From positions 54,698 through 118,697 of the forward strand of contig PLZS01000091.1 of NCBI GenBank assembly GCA_003153555.1: a DNA stretch of 64,000 nt, given 5' to 3'. The number at the start of each line of letters is the position of its first letter. Position 1 is the stretch's first letter. This stretch comes from Candidatus Melainabacteria bacterium. Lineage in GTDB: Bacteria > Cyanobacteriota > Vampirovibrionia > Obscuribacterales > Obscuribacteraceae. A model generated the notes under the pieces. The model worked only from the letters and a program-made list of their open reading frames with translations. It was not told the DNA's origin and made no database searches. Positions 33,909-42,101 of the stretch are shown here, in pieces. Made by a program: the position numbers and the translations under genes.

Positions 33909-34757
33909 TTAGAGGAGCGATTCCGCTTCTAGTGCTTTCTTAGCTTTCCATCGTTGATATTCTTCGTTGCGACTTGGCTTGGCGGTGATTTCATAAACGT
34001 GCTTAGTCGGGCTTAGTGAGGGGTCAAGCGCAACGCGACGGTCGAAGACAAAACATTCACCACGCCAGTGATCGCCACCTACTTCTTCGAAGTATTTGAG
34101 GATGCCGCCGTCAAGTTGAAAAACATTGGTGATATCCATTTCACGCAAGAAAAGTGCAGCTTTCTCGCAGCGGATACCGCCAGTGCAGAATGATACCACG
34201 GTCTTATTTTGCATTTCTTCTTTGATATCATTTGCGGTATCATGGAAGGCTTTTGGGAATTCGCTGAACTTCTCAATTCCAAAGTTGATCGATTCTTCGA
34301 AGGTGCCTATCTTTACTTCAAAATCATTTCGAGTATCGAGCAACACGACCGCTCGGCCGTTGTCGTCGTGCCCCTGGTCTAGCCACTTCTTCAAGGTGCT
34401 TGGTTCGATCGATGGCGCTCTTTCGTCCGCCGGACCAATTATCATCGGATGCTTCATCGTGATGATCTCGTTCTTCATGCGAACTACAATTCGTTTATGA
34501 GGTTGGTGCTCTGAAACACTTTCTTTGATTACTAAATCTGTAAACCGCCCTTCGAACATTTCATCGTGACGCAGGAATTGTACAAATGCATCTATCCCGT
34601 CGCGCTCTCCAGCCACGAAAAAATTTATACCTTCTGGTGAAAACAATATGCTTCCCATCACGCCCAGTTGTTGGCACCGGCTTTTGACACTCGGTCGCCA
34701 GGAGTCAGGGTCTGGGATGCTGATGAATTTGTATGCTGCTAGATTGATAATCTGCAT
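33909..34757 (-). CDS. trhO: tRNA uridine(34) hydroxylase, rhodanese family
   Basis: 282 residues. N-terminal UPF0176 domain with GSILFSPEGINFFVAG, then a rhodanese domain with active-site loop CTGGIRCEKA (Cys near 191) and the closing FQLDGGILKYFEEVG. TrhO (YceA) hydroxylates U34 of several tRNAs in an oxygen-dependent way. Length is slightly short of E. coli TrhO (350) but typical for shorter bacterial members. Stand-alone, with 22-bp repeat copy 2 at its 3' end (33909-33930). Confidence 0.93.
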   Translation of the reverse strand: MQIINLAAYKFISIPDPDSWRPSVKSRCQQLGVMGSILFSPEGINFFVAGERDGIDAFVQFLRHDEMFEGRFTDLVIKESVSEHQPHKRIVVRMKNEIITMKHPMIIGPADERAPSIEPSTLKKWLDQGHDDNGRAVVLLDTRNDFEVKIGTFEESINFGIEKFSEFPKAFHDTANDIKEEMQNKTVVSFCTGGIRCEKAALFLREMDITNVFQLDGGILKYFEEVGGDHWRGECFVFDRRVALDPSLSPTKHVYEITAKPSRNEEYQRWKAKKALEAESLL

Positions 34758-34908
34758 GTTTTGATTCTAATTCCGAAATCGTTCCGTTCATTGGTTATGA
34801 CTGGTTTTTCAATAGTTTCCAATTATATCTGCCAAATTAACATATTTGCCAGCTTCGAGTCTCACAAAAACAGCAAAGCTTCACTGTAATTTGGAGCTGA
34901 ATATTCTG

Positions 34909-35280
34909 TTACTCAATTCTGGTTGCTACTTCTAGCATTTGCAGAATCAGACTTGAACACTCTTTCACGCTGTCTATGTCTCTCTTGTTTCCGATGCTGC
35001 TATTCGTTGACAGAGACCATTCGTTTTCACCACTGGGCTTAAAAGCAGCAAATTGGATTTGGTGTTCTGTAGTTTGTTTGGTTATGTCGAACGAACAGTA
35101 AATTCTTTCCAAATCATCGCCCGCGATTGGTTCCGCCGTTACGGTGCAGGTAACGGCGCCACAAGTTAGTTTTGCTACATTCCCATTCCACTGATAGTCA
35201 ATTGAATTAGAAGCGCTCAACGCTTTCAATTCTTGATTTAGTTCGTTCACCACGGCTAGTTTATTCATTGAGGGCTTCAT
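34909..35280 (-). CDS. Hypothetical small protein behind a dinucleotide repeat
   Basis: 123 residues (ATG 35280; an alternative ATG at 35268). No signal; mixed alpha/beta, with CGAVTCTVTAEPI and an acidic helix at the end. Unknown family. The only purine-rich sequence before the start is the GA repeat at 35281-35294, which would act as the ribosome site. Confidence 0.55.
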   Translation of the reverse strand: MKPSMNKLAVVNELNQELKALSASNSIDYQWNGNVAKLTCGAVTCTVTAEPIAGDDLERIYCSFDITKQTTEHQIQFAAFKPSGENEWSLSTNSSIGNKRDIDSVKECSSLILQMLEVATRIE

Positions 35281-35294
35281 CTCTCTCTCTCTCT
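35281..35294. repeat. (CT)7 dinucleotide repeat at a start codon
   Basis: Seven CT units on the plus strand, i.e. (AG)7 immediately upstream of the minus-strand ATG at 35280. Length changes by slippage would alter the SD-to-start spacing. The rest of 35295-35649 (about 355 bp) shows no gene. Confidence 0.8.
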
Positions 35295-35649
35295 CTTAAT
35301 TTGAACATCGCCGACTTCGCTGAAGTGGAGGTTGCGAAGTTGTTGTCTAAAAATGGGTGTTGCTTGACGAACTGGCTAATCAAATCGCGACCCGATTGCT
35401 TAAGTGTACACCGCTAGTCCATGCACCACCATGCGGTTCAGTTGTTAACCACATAGCTAGTTTGCCCGCACCAAAATCCAGCTATTGACAACGCGGAGTG
35501 TTTTGGTACACTTTAGGTGCCCATTTTAATAATTTTTCTGCTTACGAGTTTCTTCTCGTTCGTTTTCAGCAGCGATTCGAGTTTTTACTAAACCTCTGTG
35601 AGCGAGTCTATCCCCTGGATAGGCACGTCCTTCAATGGAGCTAGCCAGA

Positions 35650-36207
35650 ATGTCTTCTCACGACAATGCATCTGACAAAGCATATGAACGCTCGGGAAAT
35701 CCTCAGTCTAATCCGCAACTGTACGCCGACATCTATCACGGATATGACGGGCATCCTGCTCTTTCCACTGCAAATAGAGCGACGTCTGGCGGTGGAGAAA
35801 ATGCGCAGTATCTAGATTTCTCCGATCCATATACTTCTTCGAATGGTTCTCAAAATGACTCCATATATGGTTCGCATAAGTTTGCTGAAGATCATCCTTG
35901 GCGGGAGACTGTGCTCGATGGGGCAAAGTCTCTCGACCAAGAGGTGAAAAAAGATGCCGGACATTTGGACGGTCAGTACGTTCCGTTGATGAAAGAAATA
36001 AATTCGGTTAGAGCTGAAGAAGAGAAGGATGCCGCTGATAATGGCACTCACATAACTGCAAAAGAGAAAGAGCACCTATTATCCGAAGAAGCCGACATCA
36101 GAAAGGAAATTGGCCGCCATCACAAAAAAGGCGGACACCATCATGGGCATAAACCGGGAGATCCAACCAATCCGGGAGACCCGACTAATCCGGCTACTCT
36201 GGATTAG
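35650..36207 (+). CDS. Hydrophilic protein ending in GDPTNP linker, probably truncated
   Basis: 185 residues from the ATG at 35650 (GGAG about nine bases before). Polar Ser/Asn/Asp-rich N terminus, a helical middle (KKDAGHLDGQYVPLMKEINS), then a His-rich KKGGHHHGHK and two GDPTNP repeats. Such Pro/Thr/Asp repeats are normally linkers between domains, and here the frame stops just after them. Directly downstream lies a glycoside-hydrolase tail in another frame, so this is probably the N-terminal part of a broken secreted or surface enzyme. Confidence 0.55.
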   Translation: MSSHDNASDKAYERSGNPQSNPQLYADIYHGYDGHPALSTANRATSGGGENAQYLDFSDPYTSSNGSQNDSIYGSHKFAEDHPWRETVLDGAKSLDQEVKKDAGHLDGQYVPLMKEINSVRAEEEKDAADNGTHITAKEKEHLLSEEADIRKEIGRHHKKGGHHHGHKPGDPTNPGDPTNPATLD

Positions 36208-36506
36208 GCGGAGCTGCGTACAGAACACCAGATCAAATCTTTAGCTCGGGTGTCGCTTTCGCGCAACAGCACGGCAAGCAGTTCTACATTGGGGAAACCG
36301 GTGTCGCCAATAAAGGTATCGATCCTTCTACCGGCAAAGCCTACAATGTCGAATACATGCAACAGATGTCTGCATATATCAAGGCTAATCCCGACATCGC
36401 TGGCATGTCTTGGTTCAGTGAAGGCAGCAACAATGTTCTAAATAATCCAGCAGAGCTAGCCGCATTCACTCAGATGGAAAAGGATCTGGGCGGCCAAAGC
36501 GCTTAA
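36196..36506 (+). pseudogene. C-terminal fragment of a glycoside hydrolase
   Basis: In the frame one base off from the preceding gene the sequence encodes about 100 residues: SSGVAFAQQHGKQFYIGETG, then AYIKANPDIAGMSWFSEG, ending at a TAA at 36504. The FYIGETG strand with its Glu and the MSWFSEG strand look like the last barrel strands of a TIM-barrel glycosidase (cellulase/mannanase-like, with Glu as nucleophile). The first two thirds of the barrel are absent. Together with the upstream linker this is the scar of a deletion plus frameshift. Confidence 0.5.
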
Positions 36507-36747
36507 GCAAAAGCGGAACCCAAGGTGACAAGCTTGCACCGCCCAAAGTGGCGCCCTTCACTTCGACGGTGTCCTTGTTTTTGACCGCGTTATTCATGTC
36601 GTTAAACGGGAACGGGCCGCTTCCGACCACGCTCGAAGGAACCATGAAGTAGATAGGTTTGCTGTCGACGCTGTCGCTTTGAAACGCGTGGTGCACTACA
36701 TGTGGTGCCAGAAAACATGCTTGTGATTTGCAAGGATTCGCTATCAC
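36466..36747 (-). pseudogene. C-terminal remnant of an envelope protein, uncertain
   Basis: 93-codon frame starting at GTG within the end of the PIN gene. The part KPIYFMVPSSVVGSGPFPFN and GATLGGASLSPWVPLLLKR reads like the beta-rich end of an exported protein. The last ten residues run into the glycosidase remnant on the other strand. There is no start region or signal peptide, so a fragment is the best reading. Confidence 0.35.
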
Positions 36748-38024
36748 ACTGCGATCGTAAATGACAAATCGAGCTTGGCGATTTGGTAAATAGTAACGGT
36801 ACCAATTGTCGCTAAATACTGAATCGTGTAACGACGACTTTCGGTTGTATCAGATCCGGCCACTTCATCATGACCCTCGCGCAATGGCCGAAGACAAATT
36901 TCCGTTATCTTTGCCATTATATCTATGCGCTCAGCATGCGGTTGGGATATCCAAAAATCAAGCGCAACATCGACGAATCGAAGTCTCTTGTTTCCAATAA
37001 GTTCTTGCCCAGAAATCATTCGAAATTTTGGCTGTGTCAAGCTCTCGTCAGATAATTCTTCTCTGACTGTTGGTTTTTGCCTCCACCCCCATCGCCGAAT
37101 TTCTTCATTGACGGATTGAGCCTCTTTCATCGCCGAATCCAGATTCTCCTTAGTCGGTGGTTTGGATACATGCTCTGCTGCGTATTTTATGAAATTGCGG
37201 GAGTCATACATGTAGAATCGACTTTTGCCTACACGATTCATCTCGGCGATTAATTCTGGCCTGGGTCCTAGCACCTTGCCCGACTCAATCCACCACCAAT
37301 CAACCTTCTGATCGTCTGTCACGAAAATAATTGGTTTGCGAGTTTCTTCTACTTGTGCACTTGCAAATTCAAGCAATTGAAACCAAATGATGGCATCACC
37401 AAATGGATCGGGAAGTATCAGCCCGGTCGGAACCTGTTTTTCTTTGTCCCGTTGTTTGGCTTTGTTGTTCCAGTCTCTGAAGCCCGGTGGAATCCAGTTT
37501 TCATAACGCTTTTCAGCATCCGAGCGGCGTAATGTTAGAGTATCCAAATCGTACTCGGGACCAACCTTTTCATCGAAAATTTCATTGACTCTTTGGTGCA
37601 TTTTTTCGCATCGTTCGCTAAATTTGTTTGTAGCATCCGATGAAGCCATGTATTTCTGGAGTTTTGTGATTAGTGCGTCAGCGTCCATAGTTAACTCGCT
37701 GTAGTCGATCATTGGATGGTGCAAGTTTTTGATGCTGTTTCGAAATTCTTGGAGTTCTGTCAGTGCGACCGGGCTGGCAAAAGATTTTTCTTGTGTTTCA
37801 ATTCTACTGTGTCGATTTTTATTGTATTCTTGGGCGGCTTGGTGCGTGAGCCACAATCGGTCTTTTAATTGGTCCAAAATATCCATGAATGTTGCTAAAG
37901 TGGTATCACCATACTGATAGACGTTCAAGAGCACGTTGGCGTCGAAGCTGATTATCGCGTTCTTCCAGAGATACTCGAAATCTGTTTGGCTGGGCTCATT
38001 GAAGTTGCGGGATACGGCTTTCAT
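36744..38024 (-). CDS. PIN-like domain protein (PIN_8 type)
   Basis: 426 residues. N-terminal nuclease-like fold with acidic residues at the right places: ISFDANVLLNVY (first Asp), then FGDAIIWFQLLEFA and IIFVTDDQKVDWWW (later acidic residues). This is the layout of PIN_8 proteins, putative RNases frequent in defence islands and on mobile elements. The last 130 residues are a separate domain with WISQPHAERIDIMAKI. It lies 52 bp downstream of an EVE-domain gene and close to an integrase. Together they resemble an accessory defence module; not experimentally based. Confidence 0.8.
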   Translation of the reverse strand: MKAVSRNFNEPSQTDFEYLWKNAIISFDANVLLNVYQYGDTTLATFMDILDQLKDRLWLTHQAAQEYNKNRHSRIETQEKSFASPVALTELQEFRNSIKNLHHPMIDYSELTMDADALITKLQKYMASSDATNKFSERCEKMHQRVNEIFDEKVGPEYDLDTLTLRRSDAEKRYENWIPPGFRDWNNKAKQRDKEKQVPTGLILPDPFGDAIIWFQLLEFASAQVEETRKPIIFVTDDQKVDWWWIESGKVLGPRPELIAEMNRVGKSRFYMYDSRNFIKYAAEHVSKPPTKENLDSAMKEAQSVNEEIRRWGWRQKPTVREELSDESLTQPKFRMISGQELIGNKRLRFVDVALDFWISQPHAERIDIMAKITEICLRPLREGHDEVAGSDTTESRRYTIQYLATIGTVTIYQIAKLDLSFTIAV

Positions 38025-38076
38025 ATTTTACAAATTCGAACTACAGATTCGGTGTCTAGTTTCACGCGATGGAGCA

Positions 38077-38562
38077 TCATATTTTCGAACCAATAACAGC
38101 TTGCAGAGCCAAAAGTTCGAGCGGCTTTATCGGGAAGTTAGTTCCAGACGGGCGCGTTATTATGAGGGATTTTCTCAAGACTTCGTCCGCCTTCATTCTT
38201 TGCCGAGTTATGATTGGATCACCGTAAACTTTCTCTACCTGCAAATGAACGCCGAATCTGAAGTTCATCGGCTCATTGCCTTCCTGATAGAACTTGCGCT
38301 CTGCTTTATCTTCTGGATAGTCCATTGGTTCATCAAGAACTTTTGTCTTCGCGATAATCCCGCCATTTGGGCCAGATTTCCAGAGATAAGCGATGTCACC
38401 TTGGTGGATGTCTGACTTGTATTGCTTGACTTGCCATAGAAAGCACTTCAGCTCCTTCAGCGCTCCATCAATATCGTAGAAGTCCGGGTTGGCTTGAAAA
38501 AACCAGTTGCCATTTATTTGCACGCGTGGCTCGAGATTGTTGGTTTTTGTCGAAGAACTCAT
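38077..38562 (-). CDS. EVE-domain protein
   Basis: 161 residues, nearly all one EVE domain: NGNWFFQANPDFYDI, KCFLWQVKQYKSDIHQGD, IAYLWKSGPNGGIIAKTKV. EVE/PUA-like domains bind modified bases in DNA or RNA and are frequent in restriction-like systems against modified phage DNA. It is the first gene of a two-gene run with the PIN-like nuclease, 52 bp apart, so base recognition feeding a nuclease is a reasonable hypothesis. Confidence 0.85.
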   Translation of the reverse strand: MSSSTKTNNLEPRVQINGNWFFQANPDFYDIDGALKELKCFLWQVKQYKSDIHQGDIAYLWKSGPNGGIIAKTKVLDEPMDYPEDKAERKFYQEGNEPMNFRFGVHLQVEKVYGDPIITRQRMKADEVLRKSLIITRPSGTNFPIKPLELLALQAVIGSKI

Positions 38563-38915
38563 TGCTCACCGTGTTTCGAAAATCGTCGACGGACTGCGCG
38601 GCGTCGGCGCTTTGTGTCGAATGTAAATACTATAGGGCCACCGATCTTTAACATGCCCTATCTCGCTGGATTTAGACATCTTTTCGCCAACTACCTAGGC
38701 GTGTTTTAATCAAATTCCAGATCAACAGAATTTGATCACTTCGAAAGCGAAGATGCGTGAATCTCTCTACTTGTATAGTAACGGCGCGCTCGTTCCACAT
38801 CGCTAAAATCTTTTGCTGTTGATAAATGAGTGTTGTTTTCTGTTGATTCAGAGGAGGCACCGAAGAGATTTCGAAAAGCTTAGCTGACGAAAGGATTGAA
38901 CCACTGATCTACTTT
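38563..38915. other. Non-coding stretch between EVE gene and integrase
   Basis: About 350 bp. No credible gene: a 62-codon minus-strand frame lacks a ribosome site. No obvious repeat or terminator. Likely holds the promoter of the EVE-PIN genes, but no box stands out. Confidence 0.4.
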
Positions 38916-40124
38916 TTACGAAGCACCATCTTCACTTCGGTCCGCCGAAATTAACAAACCTCCGGCTGAGAGCATTTCTATTTGCGCCTTTTCCATACCC
39001 AGCCTTACTGGATCTTGGGCGAGTCGAGCATAAATCTGCGTAGAAGTAGCCGACTTGTGCCCAAGTGCCTTCCCTATAATCTGTAAACTCTGGTTACCGA
39101 TAGCCATGTAACTGCCAAGCGTTCTTCTTAAATCATGAATACGAAGATCCTTGAGTTTGGCTGTTTTCAGAACTTTTTGCCAAGTTGACTTGGGCTCAGC
39201 CAAATGGGTGCCGGGCTTCTTGCCAGGAAAAACCCACTCAGTTGACTTCGTTTGTTGTCGCGCTTCCAGCACCTGCAATGCGAATCTTGTTAGCGGCACT
39301 GTGTGTGAATCACCATGCTTGGTTTTTGGTATGCGCCAGAATCCTAAATCGAAATCAATCTCTTCCCACCTCATGCAAAGAACGTTATTCTGTCGAGCTC
39401 CGGTCAGCAAACTAATGAGGATATAGTCTCGAATACTTTCTTGTGTTGCTGTCTTGCATTCTTTTTGTAATGCGTCAAAAAACTTGACAAGTTCATCCCT
39501 TGTAAGAAATCGCTCTCTTGACTGTGTTTTGAAGCGATCTACTCCTTTGCATGGATTATCGATTGCACACAGTCCCTGTTTATTTCCCCATTCGAATAGG
39601 GCTCTGAGATCGTCATGAGCGCGATTCGCTTTGTGAGCGTGTTCTCCGCCTGCACCCAGTTTATTTATCCGCGTCTGCACATCGATCTTCTTGATCTTCG
39701 ATATCTTTGTTTCTTTCCAATCATGGAAGTTTCGATCAAAGTTTCGCACCATTTCTTCCCAGGTCTGGCAACGACCCTTCGCGTAGTCTTCAATGTACTG
39801 GTCAAACAACTCACCTAACGTAAGCTCCTTTCGTGCTACACGTTTCAGCTCAAGAGGATCGATACCTTGAGCAAGCGACGAATTCATTTTTTGAGCGGCC
39901 GTTCGAGCTTGCTCGATTGAGAGGTCTGGAAATTGACCAATAGTGCGTTTCAGAGATTTACCGTCTACCCAGCGATAAACTAGAAAAGTTTTGGTGCCGG
40001 TATCAGTTACTCTCAGGGCTAGGTGTGAGACCCGAGTGTCATAGTACACAGATCGCTTTCCAGGCTGTGGCAGCGGAATCTGCTCTATTCTTGATATGGT
40101 AAACGGAAAGCGCTTCTCTGTCAT
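38916..40124 (-). CDS. Phage/island-type tyrosine integrase
   Basis: 402 residues from the ATG at 40124 (GGAGG ten bases before). N-terminal DUF4102-like arm-binding part with LRVTDTGTKTFLVYRWVDGK, SAM-like domain, then catalytic residues: Arg in LLTGARQNNVL, Lys in IPKTKHGDSH, HDLRR, ALGHKS and Tyr in STQIYARL. This is the P4-type family that integrates into tRNA genes. Its start faces the tRNA-Val 3' fragment at 40359-40400, the expected place for an attachment site. It probably carried the EVE-PIN module and perhaps more to the left. Confidence 0.9.
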   Translation of the reverse strand: MTEKRFPFTISRIEQIPLPQPGKRSVYYDTRVSHLALRVTDTGTKTFLVYRWVDGKSLKRTIGQFPDLSIEQARTAAQKMNSSLAQGIDPLELKRVARKELTLGELFDQYIEDYAKGRCQTWEEMVRNFDRNFHDWKETKISKIKKIDVQTRINKLGAGGEHAHKANRAHDDLRALFEWGNKQGLCAIDNPCKGVDRFKTQSRERFLTRDELVKFFDALQKECKTATQESIRDYILISLLTGARQNNVLCMRWEEIDFDLGFWRIPKTKHGDSHTVPLTRFALQVLEARQQTKSTEWVFPGKKPGTHLAEPKSTWQKVLKTAKLKDLRIHDLRRTLGSYMAIGNQSLQIIGKALGHKSATSTQIYARLAQDPVRLGMEKAQIEMLSAGGLLISADRSEDGAS

Positions 40125-40358
40125 TGTTTCCAGCCTCCACATAGCCCCGAAAAAAACCTAACCAACGTATTTAGGGCGTTTCCAGTCATATTTTTTCTGA
40201 CCTCCTCGTGGGCAAATCCGGGGCTATGTTGGGGCTATGTTTGAGGTCAAAAATGAGCAATTATGAGCAATTTGTAACAAAATCAATTATACCGGAAAAC
40301 AAGGCCAGTACAACATTATAAGCGTTCATCAATATTAGAAAAAGCATGAACCGAGTCG

Positions 40359-40400
40359 TTTACACCGAGGGGGTTAGGAGTTCGAGTCTCTTACCGCGCA
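40359..40400 (+). other. 3' fragment of a tRNA-Val gene, probable att site
   Basis: Sequence from the anticodon loop (TTTACAC, anticodon TAC) through the variable loop, T arm AGGAG-TTCGAGT-CTCTT and acceptor strand ACCGCGC plus A. The 5' half (expected to start GCGCGGT) is absent. Crossover at the anticodon loop is common for tRNA-targeting integrases. Because the tRNA half is on the plus strand, the element should lie to its left, which includes the integrase. No intact partner tRNA is in the window. The rest of 40125-40574 is non-coding. Confidence 0.75.
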
Positions 40401-40574
40401 AGACTTTTCAGGATCGACAAAAACCAGCCCCTACTCAGCCCCTACTTTTTCGGTAGGCATATCGAGAAGTAGGTTCACTTTGATAGCGTGTTCCTTTGCT
40501 AACTAAGCTCAGCAGGAACGTTGCCAAGGTATTGTTGGGAAGTTTGTTGATGGCTTATGGGATTGATGAGATTG

Positions 40575-42101
40575 TCAATAAGAAGTATGCAGTCGGTCAT
40601 TGACGGCTTGATTAAAGGATAGCTTGGAGTGGTGATCGCTTGTATATCCAAGGCATTGAAAGTGGATATGCGAACGATCGAATGCAAAGCCTAGCCTTTC
40701 ACCGCATTCGGAGCAATTGTGGCTTGAGTGGTCTGGTCTTGGTTTCAGTGCGTAAGGATGATACGCAAGCAACAATGGTGTAACAGCGGCGGCGCCTGCG
40801 GCTTTTAGTTCTGCAATGCAGGCATTGATGGTGGCGCCGGTGGTGACGATGTCGTCAATGATTACAACTCGTTTGTCTTTGATGTCTTTTTGGACCTCGA
40901 AAACTTTTGCAATGCTGGCTTTGCGGGCTTGCAAGTTGAGAGCCTTTAAAGGCGGGTAGCTTTTTACGCAGCGCAAAATATTGGGTTGGACTCGGTTGGG
41001 CAAGATTAGCTCGGGTAGAATCTCGCCGGTTTCCCTTAGTTGATTGCGTTGGAGGGTCTTGCTGTGGGGTGGAGGTAGCATCGGTCTAGGGAGTTTTGAT
41101 TGAATCAGGGAGAGGATGTGCGCCAGGCGATCGCCTACTTCTGGCCGGCTTGGCACTTGTGTGATTACTTCATAGGCACCGCCTGTAGCGGCTTCGATGC
41201 CGCGCATGAAGAGATCGGCGAAGAGATCTTGGTGAGCAGTATGGTGTCTTTTGAAGTTCCAGATACGCAGGCTGAGTGCGTGAAGCTGGTGCCTTGGATC
41301 GGATGGACCGAAATAACGGCCCATTACGTAGAAAGGGCAGTCGGGATGTTCGAGATTTGGCAGTTTCACTATCCGGGCTTTTGTCTTAAGCGGCTGAGCA
41401 TTCGGCTGTGCGTTTGGCCGTGCGTTCGTTTTTGGTGGGTTGCCATCGCTGATAGATGTCTTGACTTGCTTTTCTTTGTCTTGCTTTTGGCCCGATGCAA
41501 TGATGATAGGTGATGAGTAGTTGTAGGGGGATTTGACCAGGCGATCCGGGGCGGAGGAGACTTCGGCTGCGTAACCGCAATCTCGGATTGATAGGCATTT
41601 GAAAAGGTCGTCGAGTGAGTCGACTACAAAGTCCGGTGATGTTTTTGGAGCTTTAGCTAGATAGGCTGAAAGCTCCCATCCAGTTGTGTTTGAACCGCCA
41701 ACGATAAGGAGAACAGGTTCTGGGCAAGCATATTTTTTATCATTGGAAATGGACAGAAGCTGGCTTTTGTCCTGTGCACTCGCTTTGGTATTGTGGTCAG
41801 GGTGGTAGTGCCATTCACCGAGGTAATACTCTTCTCCTCGCTTCCAACGTTTAGAAAGCCAGGTCTGAAGATTGTTTACTCCGCGTTGAAACCAAGTGCG
41901 TCCACAGTTTGAATCAGCCGGAGCGCTTGACGCTCGTGTTATATATGCTATCTTCCCGTTCCGTGAGTAAAAGCCAGCAACAATACCGCCCGTTTCATTT
42001 GGATGTGCGGACGAGCATGTGTCAGTCATCGCGGAATAAGTTGCGGGGTCGATTTCGACAACAAAATTTCCGTCATTGCTCGTCCACTTTAACTTAGACA
42101 T
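40575..42101 (-). CDS. JAB peptidase fused to a phosphoribosyltransferase
   Basis: 508 residues from the ATG at 42101, which overlaps the E1 gene end by eight bases and has GGAGAAA ahead of it. Residues 10-170: a JAB/JAMM metallo-isopeptidase with Glu36 in NETGG and HYHPDHNTKASAQD (H-x-H-x7-S-x2-D), all zinc ligands present. Residues 240-470: a type I phosphoribosyltransferase, with the PRPP loop VVIIDDIVTTGAT near 408 and a ComF-like helix before it. A C-terminal CSECG with a HIHFQC may bind zinc. JAB domains remove ubiquitin-like tags. Fusion to a PRTase, whose usual role is PRPP-dependent transfer to bases, is unusual. Partner: the E1 just upstream. Confidence 0.85.
   Translation of the reverse strand: MSKLKWTSNDGNFVVEIDPATYSAMTDTCSSAHPNETGGIVAGFYSRNGKIAYITRASSAPADSNCGRTWFQRGVNNLQTWLSKRWKRGEEYYLGEWHYHPDHNTKASAQDKSQLLSISNDKKYACPEPVLLIVGGSNTTGWELSAYLAKAPKTSPDFVVDSLDDLFKCLSIRDCGYAAEVSSAPDRLVKSPYNYSSPIIIASGQKQDKEKQVKTSISDGNPPKTNARPNAQPNAQPLKTKARIVKLPNLEHPDCPFYVMGRYFGPSDPRHQLHALSLRIWNFKRHHTAHQDLFADLFMRGIEAATGGAYEVITQVPSRPEVGDRLAHILSLIQSKLPRPMLPPPHSKTLQRNQLRETGEILPELILPNRVQPNILRCVKSYPPLKALNLQARKASIAKVFEVQKDIKDKRVVIIDDIVTTGATINACIAELKAAGAAAVTPLLLAYHPYALKPRPDHSSHNCSECGERLGFAFDRSHIHFQCLGYTSDHHSKLSFNQAVNDRLHTSY

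Noticed and set aside
38672..38860. 62-codon minus-strand frame between the EVE gene and integrase
   Set aside because: No SD, no family resemblance, odd composition.
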